A DNA stretch of 64,000 bases from Dugong dugon. Lineage: Eukaryota > Chordata > Mammalia > Sirenia > Dugongidae. Below the pieces are notes generated by a model. The model saw only the letters and a program-made list of their open reading frames with translations, did no database searches and was not told the origin of the DNA. Numbering within the stretch: position 1 is the stretch's first letter; each line of letters begins with the position of its first letter. The stretch spans positions 95,357,819 through 95,421,818 of the forward strand of contig CM057471.1 in the NCBI GenBank assembly GCA_030035585.1. Direction: 5' to 3'. Below are positions 45,355 to 57,116 of this stretch, piece by piece. The translations under genes and the position numbers were made by a program.

Positions 45355-48300
45355 ATGACAGCAACAAACTCATGTCTATCAGTAATTACACTGAATGTAA
45401 ATGGACTCAATGCACCCATAAAGAGACGGAGAGTGACAGAATGGATGAAAAAACAGGATCCATCAATATGCTGTCTACAAGAGACACATCTTAGAAACAA
45501 AGACGTGAATTTATTACAAGTCAAAGGTTGGAAAAAAATATATCTATCTAACAACTACCAAAAAAGAGCAGGAGTGGCAATACTAATCTCAGATAAAATA
45601 GACTTTGAAACAAAATCCAGCATAAAAGACAAAGAAGGACACTATATAATGATTAAGGGGACGATCCATCATGAAGACATAACCATAATAAACATCTACC
45701 CACCCAATGACAGGGTTCCAAAATACATAAAACAAACTCTAACAACACTGAAAAGAGAAATTGACAGTTCCACAAAAATGGTAGGAGACTTCAACACACC
45801 ACTCTCAGTAAAGGACAGAACAACTAAAAAGAAACTCAGCCAAGATACAGAAGACCTAAAGGGCACAACCAGCCAACTTGACTTCATAGACATATATAGA
45901 ACACTCCATCCAACTGCTGCAAAGTACATATTCTTTTCCAACACACATGGAACGTTCTCCAGCATAGACCACATGTTAGGCCACAGAGCAATCCTCAATA
46001 CGATCCAAAATGTTGAGATAATATAAAGTATGTTTTCTGACCACAATACCATCAAGGAAGAAATTAACAACAGAAAGAGCAAGAAAAAAAATCAATTACG
46101 TGGAAACTGAATAATACCCTGCTTACACATCACTGGGTAATAGAAGAAATCAGAGATGGAATAAAAAAATTCCTAGAATCAAATGAGAATGAAAATACAT
46201 CATACCAAAACCTTTGTGACACGGCAAAGGCAGTCCTCAGAGGATAATTTACAGCAATAGATGCACACATCAAAAAACAAGAAAGGGACAACATCAAAAC
46301 ATTAACTACACAACTCAAACAGATCGAAAGAGAACAGCAAAAAAAGCCCACAGCCACCAGAAGAAAGGAAATAATAAAAATCAGAGCAGAAATAAATGAA
46401 ATAGAGAACAACAGAAAGAATCAACCAAACCAAAAGTTGGTTCTTTGAAAGAATCAACAAAATCAACAAACCACTGGCCAGACTAACAGAAGAAAAACAG
46501 GAGAGGATGCAAATAACCCAAATAAGAAATGAAATGGGCGACATTACAACAGACCAAACTGAAATAAAAAGGATTATAACAGAATATTATGAAAAACTAT
46601 ACTCCAACAAATTTGAAAACCTAGAGGAAATGGATAAATTTCTAGAAACACACTACCTACCCAAACTACAGCAAAGTGATGATGAAAATCTGAACATACC
46701 CATAACAAGAGAAGAGATTGAAAAGGTAATAAAAAATCTCCCAACAAAAAAAAAGCACTGGCCCAGATGGCTTCACTGGAGAATTCTACAAAACATTCAG
46801 AGAAGAGCTTGTACCAGTACTACTCAAGCTACTTCAGAGCATAGAAAAGGAAACAACACTTCCGAATTCATTCTATGAAGCCAGCATAACCCTGATACCA
46901 AAACCAGGCAAAGATGCCACAAAAAATGAAAATTACAGACCACTATCTCTCATGAATAAAGATGCAAAAATTCTGAACAAAATTCTAGCCAATAGAATTC
47001 AGCATCATATCAAAAAAATAATACACCATGACCAAGTAAGATTCATGCATGGTATGCAAGGATGGTTTAACATTAGAAAATCAATCAACGTAATCCACCA
47101 CATAAATAAAAGGAAAGAAAAGAATCACATGATCATCTCAACTGACACATTCGACAAAGTCCAACACCCACTCCTCATAAAAATCTCTCAATAAAATAGG
47201 TATAGAAGGGAAATTTCTCAACATAATAAAGGGCATCTATGTAAAACCAATGGCCAACATCATTCTTAATGGAGAGAGGCTGAAAACATTCCCCTTGAGA
47301 ACAGGAACAAGACAAGGATGCCTTTTATCACCACTCTTATTTAACATTGTGCTGGAAGTTCTAGCTAGAGCAATAAGGCAAGAAAAAGAAATAAAGAGCA
47401 TCCAAATTGGTAATGAAGAAGTTAAACTGTCCCTCTTTGCAGTTAGTATGTTATTATACATAGGAAACCCTAAAGGCTCCATGAGAAATCTACTGGAACT
47501 AATACAAAGCTTTTGAAGAGTAGCAGGATACAAGGTAAACATAAAAAATCAGTTGGATTCCTATACACCAATAAAGAGAACAATGAAAAGGAAATCAGGA
47601 AAACAATACCATTTATAATAGCCCCTAAAAAGATAAAATACCTAGGAATAAATCTAACCAGGGATGTAAAAGACCTGTACAAAAAAAAAACTACAAAACA
47701 CTACTGCAAGAAAGCCAAATGGATCTACATAAATGGAAAAACATACCATGCTCATGGATAGGTAGATTCAACATTGTGAAAATGACAATTCTTCCCAAAG
47801 CAATTTACAAATACAACACAATCCCAATCCAAATACCAACAACATTCTTCATAGAGTTGGAAAAACTAATCATTAACTTTATATGGAAAGGGAAGAAGCC
47901 CCAAATAAGTAAAGTACTACTGAAGAAGAAGAATAAAGTAGGAGGACTCACACTACCTGACCTGAAAACCTACTATACAGCTACAGTAGTCAAAACAGCC
48001 TGGTACTGGTAAAAAGACAGACACATAGGCCAATGGAACAGAACTGAGAACCCAGATGTAAATTCATCCACCTACGGTCACCTGATCTTCGACAAGGGCC
48101 CAAAGTCCATCAGATGAGGAAAAGACAATCTTTTTAACAAGTAGTGCTGGCAAAACTGGCTATCCATCTGCAAAAAAAGAAACAGGATCCATACCTCATG
48201 CCATATACAAAAACTAATTCAAAATGGATCAAAGACCTAAATACAAAGCCAAAAACTATAGAATTCATAGAAGAAAAAATAGGATCAACGCTACAGGCTC

Positions 48301-49161
48301 TAATACATGGCATTAACAGGATACAAACCATAACCATCCACACACAACCCCCAGAAGATAAGCTAGATTACTGGGATCTTCTAAAAATCAAACACCTATG
48401 CTCTTCAAAAAACTTCACCAAAAGAGTGAAAAGAGAACCTACAGACTGGGAAAAATTTTTTGGACAGTACAAGTCAGACAAAGGTCTAATCTCCATAATC
48501 TACAAGAAAATCCAACACCTTTACAACAAAAAGACAAATAATCCTATCAAAAAATGGGCAAAGGAAATGAACAGTCACTTCACCAAAAGACATTCAAGCG
48601 GCCAACAGACACATGAGGAAATGCTCACGATTACTAGCCATTAGAGAAGTGCAAATTAAAACCACAGTGAGATACCTTCTCACCCTGGCACTACTGGCAT
48701 GAATCAAAAACACTGGAAATAACAAATGTTGGAGGGGCTGCTGGGAGATTGAAACTCTTATGCACTGCTGGTGGGAATGCAAAATGATACAACCATTTTG
48801 GAAAATGATATGGCACTTCCTTAGAAAGCTAGAAATAGAAATACCATACTATCCAGCAATCCCACTCCTAGGAATATATCCTAGAGAAATAAGAGTCATC
48901 ACACGAATAGACATATGCACACCTATGTTCATGGCAGCATTGTTCACAATAGCAAATAGATGGAAACAACCTAGATGCCCATTAACAGTTGAATGGATAA
49001 ACAAACTATGGTACATACACACAAGGTAGTACTATGCAACAAGAAAGAACAATGATGAATCTGTGAAGCATCTCATAACATGGATGAAACTGGAAGACAT
49101 TATGCTGAGTGAAATAAGTCAATCACAAAAGGACAAATATTGTATGAGACCTCTATTGTAA
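45355..49161 (+). pseudogene. L1 ORF2 remnant (L1 #2)
   Basis: 45355-46026 is a nearly complete APE-type endonuclease: TLNVNGLNAPIKRRRV, CCLQETHLRNKDVN (the catalytic Glu), INIYPPNDRVPKYIKQ, VGDFNTPLSV (the catalytic Asp and Asn) and FSSIDHMLGH. A stop at 46024-46026 falls just before FSDHNTIK, which carries the catalytic His. In the RT region the first motif has lost about four residues ([10 protein letters not shown] where the family has [12 protein letters not shown]). The catalytic FADD box reads LFAVSMLLY (47432-47460), so both Asp are replaced. [20 protein letters not shown] is intact. The thumb and C-terminus are in pieces (47719-48012, 48144-48644, 48760-49029) to the stop at 49159-49161. 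Confidence 0.9.
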
Positions 49162-50083
49162 AAACCCATGAAAAAGTTTACACAAAAAGTAACAATCTTT
49201 GTTGGTTACCAGGGATGGGAGGTGTAGGGGGAAATACTAAATAGGCAATAGATAAGTGGTATCTTTGGTGAAGGGTGAGACAGTACTCAATACTGGGGAA
49301 GCCAGCACAACTTGTACAAGGAAAGGTCATGGAAGCTCCATAGACACACCAAACTCCCTGAGGGACTGAATTGCTTGGCAGAGGGCTGTGGGGACTGCTG
49401 TCTCGGGGAACATCTAGCTCAATTGGCATAACACAGTTTATAAAGACAATATGTTCCATTCTACCTTGGTGAGTAGCGTCTGGGGTCTTCAAGCCTGAGA
49501 GCAGCCATCTAAGATACTCCACTGGTCTCATCCCTCTGGGAGCAAGGGAGAATGAAGAGAACAGGATACAAGGAAAAGATTAGTCCAAAGGACTAATGAA
49601 TCACAGCTACCAAGGCCTCCACCAGACTGAGTCCAGTATAGCTAGACGGTGCCCGGCTACCACCACTGACTGCTTTGACCGGGATCACAACAGAGGGTTC
49701 TAGACAGAGCTGGAGAAGGATGTAAAACTAAATTTTAACACACACAAAAAAGGCCAGATTTACTGGCCTAAAAGAGACTGGAGAAACCTTGAGAGTTTGG
49801 CCCTTAGACACCCTTTTCGCTCAGTGGTGAAGTCACTTCTGAGGTTCACCGGTCAGTTGGAGTTTGGACGGCCCCATAAAACAAAACAAGACTAATGAGG
49901 CACGGCAGTCCAGGGACAAGGACTAGAAGGAAGAAGGGGACAGGAAAGCTGGTGATAGGGAACCCAAGGTTGAGTAAGGACAGTGTTGACGTGAAGTGGG
50001 GTTGTTAACCATTGTCATAGGGCAACATGTGTACTAACTGTTTAACGAGAAACAATTTTGTTCTGTAAACCTTCATTTAAAGT

Positions 50084-50321
50084 GAGAGTAGAAGCACAAC
50101 TGGAAGAGCGTAGTCGATGTCACTGAACTGTACATGTAGAAATTTTTGAAACGGTGTACCTTTGGCTATGCATATTTTCACCAAAAAAAAAAAAAAAAGT
50201 TCAAGAAGGGAGAGGGTTGACATGTCGTGGGGTTGTTAACCAATGTCATAAAACAATATGTGTACTACTGTTTAATGAGAAACTATTTGTTCTGTAAACC
50301 TTCACCTGAAGTACAATAAAA
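50084..50321 (+). mobile_element. Second 3' tail of L1 #2
   Basis: After the first L1 end (CTGTAAACCTTCATTTAAAG, 50064-50083) come about 100 bp ending TATTTTCACC and 16 A (50183-50198). Then a second copy of the L1 end runs from AAGAAGGGAGAGGGTTGAC to the AATAAAAATAAAA end at 50321. The 19-bp flanking repeat lies outside the second copy. Explanations are a truncated L1 inserted in the first A-tail, or a source element with a transduced downstream tail. Confidence 0.8.
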
Positions 50322-50482
50322 ATAAAAAGTAGGATTATCAAGGGAGAAAATTAATGTTTACCTCTTAGGATGTTCAGCATTATGTGCTGGAACATTCTCT
50401 GACAATTCAATTTTGACACTCGGTGTTGTCCGTCTCAGCCTAGTGGTATTAGTTAACACTGTTTAAGCTTTTTTTAAACCAC

Positions 50483-50928
50483 TGGCTCAGTTGATGGGGC
50501 CACCATAACAAAATATTAAAAAGTGGGTGGCTTTGAAGAAGAGAAATTTATTGTCTCACAATTCTGAAGGCTGGAAGTCTAAATCAAGGTATTGACTGTG
50601 TCATTTCCTTCTGAGGGCTCTGAGAGAGGAACTGTTTCAAGCCTCTCTCCTAGTTTCTGGTGACTGCCAGCTATCGTTGGCCCTCCTCTGTTGCTTGTAG
50701 ATGTATCTTCACATGGTATCTTGCCCCTGTGTGACTCTGTCCCTTTGTCTCTTCTCTCTTTTTATAAAACTGCATTCATGTAAGATCTTGACCTGTGCCC
50801 TACTCCAGTATGACCTTGTTAACTTCACTGATAACTATCTTGAAAGAAAGACCCCATTTCTTCTAACACAGGTATGGGAGTTAGAACTTCAACATATCTT
50901 TTTGGGGGACATGATTCAATCCATAACA
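50483..50928 (-). mobile_element. MLT1-like solo LTR
   Basis: A 446-bp MaLR LTR on the minus strand (CACCATAACAAAATATTAAA at left; GGGGGACATGATTCAATCC and CATAACA at right). The perfect 5-bp repeat ACCAC flanks it (50478-50482, 50929-50933). Solo LTR fossil. Confidence 0.9.
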
Positions 50929-50933
50929 ACCAC

Positions 50934-52117
50934 CATGCTAAGATAGTAAGATGTCAAATATATTAGTTTGAACCATATGATTTTTGTAGGTCAGCTATGG
51001 TTGAATGGCAGCAAATTCATATGGCTCATCCAAATCAGTGGTCTTTGCCATAGAGGAGCTTAGATATAATTTGAGAGACAGAAGAGTAATTTCTCAATAA
51101 ACAAAAAATGATTAAGAAATAGAATTAAGAAGACTTTATTTTGAAGTCAATACAGTAAGCAATAGTAATACCTTAAGGCTTTTCTTGATTGAATCCATGA
51201 GGGTGAATCCCTTCTACCAGATGAATCATATGGCCCAGGTGATAAGCCACGGGGGACATCAACCCAATTACTACATGCAACTCAGTTTTATCCCAAAATA
51301 TTATCTGCCTTGAACACCCACCTTTTTTCCAAGAGTTACCTCTGGCAGTATCTTTGGAGGTTTTCCAGAAACAACTCCATCACAAAACCAAGATTTCTGT
51401 CCACAGCAGATATTTAGAAGAACATAGTGAAGTTCTGAAGGTAATCCCCAAGAATTAATATTTGAGCTTCTGCGGCATCTCTGGCATAAACATGCCACTT
51501 CCCAAAGTGACTACTTTGGAGGACATAGGGCTCACTTAGATGTGTAAGTTCTGGTTGTGTTTCTTTGAAAATCAGACACATAACCCAATAGTCACACCTG
51601 TGAGACAGGGCACAGTGTCTCCAGAGTCCCTGGAGAGGCATTTTGTGCTGCCTGCGTTTTATTCAATCTCACATCTGAGTTGAGTGGCTGTGTTCTGGCA
51701 GATTCTTTTTAAGGTTCTATATAGACTTATTCTCAATCATTTTTAGTTATTATTTTTGAAAAAAAAAATTGAAGGCTTTACTATTACAAAAGTCCCGATG
51801 CTTCTCAGATAGTTTCTGTCCTCACTACTACTGAATTTCTAATACAGGGTCAAGCTGAGCTGTTGGATCACGCAGCATGAGACTAGACTGTTTTTTTCTC
51901 TCCTTGCTACAGATTTCTGTTCTCCAGGGTAAAGGAAAATCATGAACCTCCTGGCACGGTTAAATAAAATATCAAAAATAGCCCAGACTATCCTGAGAGT
52001 CAAAGGACAATAGTTTGGGTCTCTGTTCTGAACTAACCTGCAAGTAATTAACCTCTTGCTACACCAGTTTCTTTTTTCAGAAAATGAGGGCATTAAAGTA
52101 GATAATTACCAAGATGG
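50934..52117. other. Unassigned stretch; mRNA-like patch on the minus strand
   Basis: No repeat recognised. On the minus strand 51650-51120 reads like a transcript end: two overlapping frames (51414-51641, 51301-51498) of ordinary amino-acid composition, then an AATAAA at about 51132-51137. I cannot match the peptides (for example CQRCRRSSNINSWGLPSELH, QKSWFCDGVVSGKPPKILPE) to a family. A decayed DNA transposon or a processed pseudogene is possible. Confidence 0.3.
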
Positions 52118-52128
52118 CTCTAAAACAA

Positions 52129-52290
52129 AGTTGTTGCTGTTACGTGCCGTTGAGTCAGTTCCCACTCATAGCGACCCTATAGGACAGAGTAGAACTGCCC
52201 CACAGAGTTTTCAAGGAGCTATCTGTGGATTTGAACTGCTGACCTTTTTGGTTAGCAGCCAAGCTCTTAATGACTACGCCACCAGGGCTC
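52129..52290 (-). mobile_element. AfroSINE, short type
   Basis: Minus strand, left GTTGTTGCTGTTACGTGCCG (the RTE-shared end), right ACGCCACCAGGGCTC. The perfect 11-bp repeat CTCTAAAACAA flanks it (52118-52128, 52291-52301). Confidence 0.95.
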
Positions 52291-52494
52291 CTCTAAAACA
52301 ATACGTGCCTATATAAAAACCTTTATGGAGTTAGGGTTATTGTTTAAATTATTTTATCCTTAAGCATTCACTTTTCAAAAGAGTAAAAGAGAGAAGAAAG
52401 CTCAAAAATGCATAGCTTGGTAGGAAAATCCAGGTTTTGAAGTGTTTGTAATGGTTGAATTATCTGGAAATAATTTAGATTTGACTATTAAAAT

Positions 52495-52660
52495 TTTTTT
52501 CTCCTTTTTTTTTTTTTTTTACTGTGGTAAAATATATTTTCCATTTTAAGTGTACAATTCAATGATATAAGTACACTCACAATGTAGTGCTACCATCACC
52601 ACCGTCTGTTGCCAAACCTTTTCATCACCCCAAACACAAATTCTATCCATATATATTTTA
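52495..52660 (-). mobile_element. Old L1M 3' end
   Basis: Poly-T, then ACTGTGGTAAAATATATTTTCC, TTTTAAGTGTACAATTCAATG and GCTACCATCACCACCGTC: inverted L1 tail. Confidence 0.78.
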
Positions 52661-53183
52661 AGATTTTTTTTTATTGTTGTAAGAAAATATTGTAACAAGA
52701 GGCTTCTAGCAATTCTGGAAGGTTGTTTCAGCACCTAAAGTTTCTAGATTCCTTTCTACATTTGAAAATTGAGGTTCATGCAGAGTTAGTCGTTTGTGTT
52801 GGAATGAGTTGATGGTCACCTTGAGGTTCCTTTTTTTCTGTGAAGATTGATAAGGTGCCCATTTTATTGTCTTGAATAAGAGCTGAACAATCAAGCAGAA
52901 GAATGGCATTTGCAGAATTTCTGGCACTAGCTTAGGTTTCGGGAATATTTGTTTGTCGCCTTGGGTGTCAGACATCAATAAGCATCCTGGCCAGGGCTAG
53001 AATAGGGGATTTACTCTAGATATGTTTGGGGTTGAGCGCCCTCGCTGGTGACATCCTGCCCCCTTATGGCCAGCTGTGGACTTCAGCATTGTGTATTGTC
53101 CCGGCCCACGCGGCAGGCATTTCCAAGGCTTTGGGATTCAAAGCATAATTTGACGATCTGTTCATTATTTAGAGACTCTTCTC
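52661..53183. other. Unassigned stretch
   Basis: No gene or repeat recognised in this 520-bp interval. Confidence 0.3.
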
Positions 53184-53192
53184 TTGATCGTA

Positions 53193-53406
53193 GGAGTTCC
53201 CGGGTGGTGCAAACGGTTAACGAGGTCGCCTGCTAACTGAAAGGTTGGAGGTTCAAATCTACCCAAAGGCAACTCAGAAAAAGCCTGACGATCTACTTCT
53301 GGAAAATTAGTCACTGAAAACTCTGTGGAGCATAGTTCTACTCTAACACACACGAGTTCACCATGAGTTGAGGTCGACTTGATGGCAACTGCTTTACTGG
53401 TTTCTA
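53193..53406 (+). mobile_element. AfroSINE, long type
   Basis: Plus strand, head GGAGTTCCCGGGTGGTGC, tail GAGGTCGACTTGATGGCAA. The 9-bp near-perfect repeat TTGATCRTA flanks it (53184-53192, 53407-53415). Confidence 0.94.
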
Positions 53407-53415
53407 TTGATCATA

Positions 53416-54395
53416 ACACGTTTGCATTGCACTCCAGCCCCAAAGACAGTCAGTATTCCTTTGACAGTATTATCTGAAAGCCTGATGCACACGCAAAGTG
53501 AGCTATAATCACATCATAACAGATTTTTGCCCCAATAGATTGCAAAGTACAGATGTGACCATCAGCTGAAAATTTTGTTACTTTGGAGACATAATAAATT
53601 TAATCCCATTTATGGGAAAAGTTGACCAGTTCTTAAAAGCACTTGTGCTAAATTAAACAAAAACCCTAATTAGAATTTACCCATCACAATTCAACCTGTA
53701 TCCTGTCTGAGAGGGACATGTCAGGCAATCGAGAATTATTTGCACTCTGTGATCATCCATTCATCACGTCTGGCAATGGAAAACAGGTTATCCAGAAAGT
53801 GAGGGCTTCTGCATCTGTTTAAACCAAATGGAACCTAACAGAAGAAAACAATATGTTCTCAGGGACTCAGGAGAGGTCCTCCTGTACAGTCTGACTTGAT
53901 TATTGTTTCCATAGCAACTGACACTGGGATCCTCCAGTGAGCGTGATGTGCAGAACACGATGTGCTCAAAGGGGGATGCAGCTGGATATTCAAGAAAGTT
54001 TCTTCTCCAAAGCTACTGAAGTATTCTGAAAAAATTCAATCAAAATTCCATTTAAAATTGGCAGGAGGATCTCTTTTCTGGTCTCCTAGAAGGCATCTAG
54101 ATGGTATCTCTGGTCTCCTGAGATGAATTCCTTAAATGCTTTCTCCCCACTCTTACCAGTAATACCAGGAAGGAGGATGCTTGAGGAGAATTTTATTCAG
54201 CTTATAGGTTTTTAGAAGAATTTTTAGTGTTTTTGTTATCTAGTGACTCTGCTCAGGTGTATAACACAGATACCTTCCAGACATCAATAGTAAGGAACAG
54301 GACAGAGATCAAGACAGTTTCCCAAGCAAGTGGCTGAGAACCTGAGAGGGCCTGGGATGACAAGGCAGAGATTGTGGGCTCTGGGGATAGCTCTC
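53416..54395. promoter_or_regulatory. Repeat-free stretch, candidate conserved non-coding element
   Basis: No repeat recognised over about 980 bp. 53490-53820 is dense in homeodomain-type AT words (CTAATTAGAATTTAC, AATAAATTTAATCCC, GAATTATTTGCA), and a perfect X-box follows at 53905. No coding signature. An enhancer-like role is inference. Confidence 0.3.
53905..53918 (+). promoter_or_regulatory. Perfect RFX X-box motif
   Basis: GTTTCCATAGCAAC matches the palindromic RFX X-box (GTNNCC-AT-RGNAAC) in both half sites. X-boxes often mark promoters and enhancers of cilia genes, but no gene is visible here. A single 14-bp match can be chance. Confidence 0.4.
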
Positions 54396-54921
54396 TGTTT
54401 TAGTTATCTAGTGCTGCTATAACAGAAATACCACAAGTGGATGGCTTTAACAAGCAGAAGTTTATTCTCTCACAGTTTAGGAGGCTAGCCAAGTTTGAAT
54501 GCAGAGTGCCAGCTCCATAGGAAGGCTTTCTCTCTCTGTAGGCTCTGGGGGAAGGTCCTTGTCATCAATCTTCCCCTGGGTCTAGGAGTTTCTCAGCGCA
54601 GGGGCCCTGGGTCCAATGGACGTGCTCTGCTCCTGGCACTTCTTTCTTGGTAATATGAGGTCCCTCTCCTCTCTGCTGAATTCTCTCTTTTATATCTCAG
54701 AAGAGATTGACTCAAGATACAACCTAATCCTGTAGATTGAGTCCTGCCTCATTAACGTAACTGCCTCTAATTTTGCCTCATTAACATCATAGAGGTTAGG
54801 ATTGACAACACATAGGATAATCACATCAGATCACAAAATGGTGGACAGCCACACAATACTGGAAATCATGGCTTAGCCAAGTTGATACACATTTTTGGGG
54901 GACACAATTCAATCCATAACA
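54396..54921 (-). mobile_element. ERVL-MaLR solo LTR (afrotherian type), second copy
   Basis: A 526-bp LTR on the minus strand, closely related along its length to 5917-6411 (shared TTAGTTATCTAGTGCTGCTA, CCCTGGGTCCAA, TAGATTGAGTCCTGCCTC, CACAATTCAATCCATAACA). Edge 5-mers CTCTC and CTTCC do not give a clear target repeat. Solo LTR fossil. Confidence 0.88.
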
Positions 54922-55204
54922 CTTCCTCAAACCCCAAGTTGGCCCATCACAACTAGGTTGGGAAAGGTGCTCAGGAAGATGTTTTTGTCTCTACCCCTTT
55001 TCATAATAGCTTTTATAAGGTGCTTTATTGTTAATCATATTTGTCATAGGAAAATGCTCATAGTCCTAAGAAAAAAGTAAAAAACTCTACCCACGTCCCA
55101 TCACAAATACAATGAGTGCTAATAATCTGTGGTGTATAAGTGTTCAGTGTGTGTGTGCATAATATTTTTTAAATGAGATCATTATTGTGACTTATTTTGA
55201 GGTA

Positions 55205-55790
55205 AGCTTCCCCCCTTCTTAATACACACTTTTTTATGTGGTTAAATATTCTTCTACATCAATTTAAAATGGCTGAAAAACATTCCATTATATGGCTGCA
55301 CCATAATTCAACCTAGCCTCTATTGTTGGTCATTTTGAGTATCTGTGATAGGAATTGCAAATATTTTCCCCATATTGTCATTTGTATTTTTACTTCTCTG
55401 TGGTGCTTTTAGTGATGTGGAAGTTTCCCCCGCTTATGGTTAAATTTATCAATCTCTTGATTACGGCATCCAGATTTTCTGTAATCAAAAACCCATCCCC
55501 ATTCCAAAGTCATAAAATAGTGTTCTCATTTTTTGGTAGAATTTTTGTGGTTTCATTTTTCACATTTAAATCTTTATCCATTTAGAATTTGTCTTGGTAT
55601 ATGGTATGAGGTATCAGTCTGATTTTAATTTTTTCAGAGGTTACCTGATTGTCCCAACTTCCTTTACTGAATACTGGTCATCTCTGTTTTCTCCATTCAC
55701 GTGAGTTGCCACTTTTATCACATATAAAGTGCCTGTATTGGGATGTATGTGGAATTTCTCTTCTGTTCTATTGATCCATATGTCTATTAC
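55205..55790 (-). mobile_element. Old L1M ORF2/3' region
   Basis: Inverted old L1: GGTTAAATATTCTTCTAC, AACATTCCATTATATGGCTG, CTTTATCCATTTAGAATTTG, TATGGTATGAGGTATCAG, GATTGTCCCAACTTCC and TTCTATTGATCCATATGTC. Strongly diverged. Confidence 0.75.
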
Positions 55791-55794
55791 CGTA

Positions 55795-55910
55795 AGCCTC
55801 AATTATTTGATCTATAAGATGGAGATTATAATGTCTACCTTAAAGAATTAGCCTAAGACTTAAATGAATGTGTAATGTTTGGCCCATAGAAGAGTTCAAT
55901 AAAATTTCAG
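55795..55910 (+). mobile_element. MIR fragment, 3' half
   Basis: CTCAATTATTTGATCTATAAG, GAATTAGCCTAAGACTTAAATG and GTTTGGCCCATAGAAGAG follow the MIR 3' half on the plus strand. Confidence 0.65.
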
Positions 55911-55921
55911 TGTTGACCTAC

Positions 55922-56738
55922 TAGACAATAGATAAGTGGTAACTTTGGTGAAGGGTAAGACAGTACACAATAATGGGGAAGCCAGCACAACTTGACCAAG
56001 GCAAGGTCACTGAAGCTTCATAGACACATCCAAACTCCCTGAGGGACCGAATTATTGAGCCGAGGGCTGGGGACCATGGTCTCAGGGGACATCTAGCTGA
56101 ATTGACATAACATAGTTTATAAAGAAAATGTTCTATATCCTACACTGATGAGTAGTGTCTGTGGTCTTAAAAGCTTGTGAGTGGCCATCTTAGGATACTC
56201 CACTGGTCCCACCCAGTCTGGAGAAAGGGAAAATGAAGAAAACCAAAGATAAATCCAAAGGACTAATGGACCACAACTACCACAGCCTCCACCAGAATGA
56301 GCCCAGCACAGCTAGATGATGCCTGGCTACCACCACTGACTGCTCTGACAGGGATCACAATACAGGGTACCTGACAGAGCTGGAGAAAAACGTAGAAAAA
56401 ATTCTAATTCACAGAAAAAGACCAGGCTTACTGGTTTGACAGAGACTGAAGAGTATGGACCCTGGGCACCCTTTTAACTCAGTACTGAAGTCACTCCTAA
56501 GGTTCATTCTTCAGCCAAAGATTAGACAGGCCCGTAAAACAAAAGGAGACTAAACGGGAACACCAGCCCAGGGGCAAGGATGAGAAGGCAGGAGGGGACA
56601 GGAAAACTGGTAATGAAGAACCCAAGGTCGAGAAGAGGAGAGTGTTGACAGGTTGAGGGGTTGGCATGTTGTTTAATGTGAAACTACTTTGCTCTGTAAA
56701 CCTACATCTATAGAACAATTAAAATTAAAAAAAAATGC
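55922..56738 (+). mobile_element. 5'-truncated L1 (3' UTR only)
   Basis: About 815 bp of the same L1 3' UTR as in L1 #1 and #2 (GGTAACTTTGGTGAAGGGTAA, CACCACTGACTGCTCTGACAG, CTGTAAACCTACATCTATAG), ending AATTAAAATTAAAAAAAAA. No coding sequence. Weakly similar CAGTGT words stand at both edges, but I do not claim a target repeat. Confidence 0.92.
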
Positions 56739-57116
56739 AGTGTGGAGGATCTAAGGGAGGAAAACTACCTACTTCATTCTTGTTATTATGTTGCTCTAAG
56801 CACTGCATGTTCCCAGAGGGTTCTCACATGATAGTTCAAAGATTAGGCTGTCCATTATACTCTGCACTTTTTACATGGAAAAGGTGATATTATCAGTGAT
56901 CTTGATGATAGGCTTGAGGCTATTTTAGTGAGTCTGTCACTAACCCAGTTTGAAAGGGAATCTCTGGGGCTGCTTCTCCCCTGAGACAGGTTTCCCAAGG
57001 CAAATGATCAGATAAGAGGAAGTACGATTAGCCACTCATCTCTGGAACGCTGTTTCCATATCTTTAAAAGACTGATAATTATACCTCCTTCTCATTACAA
57101 CAAATAATGAAATAAA
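56739..57116. other. Unassigned stretch
   Basis: No gene or repeat recognised in this 375-bp interval. Confidence 0.3.

Larger units (their letters stand above)
42285..50321 (+). mobile_element. Full-length defective L1 (#2) with doubled 3' tail
   Basis: Starts CTTCCGGCAAAATGGCACTC with a YY1-like GCAAAATGGC at 42291-42300. The perfect 19-bp repeat ATAAAAAGTAGGATTATCA flanks it (42266-42284, 50322-50340), giving both ends. The order is 5' UTR (42285-43883) with a long pyrimidine-rich part (43075-43430), ORF1 remnant, poly-A spacer, ORF2 remnant (45355-49161), and a 3' UTR that holds two partial copies of the L1 end. It has no nested SINE or LTR and longer open stretches than L1 #1, so it is younger. 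Both ORFs are broken and the RT active site is altered. Confidence 0.95.

Noticed and set aside
3360-50321. A possible active L1 source element
   Set aside because: Both full-length L1 copies have several stops and frameshifts in ORF1 and ORF2, and L1 #2 has lost the RT catalytic pair, so neither can be autonomous.
53038-53058. A CTCF-like word, GCGCCCTCGCTGGTG
   Set aside because: The spacing between the two halves is off by about two bases from the CTCF core, so it was not listed.
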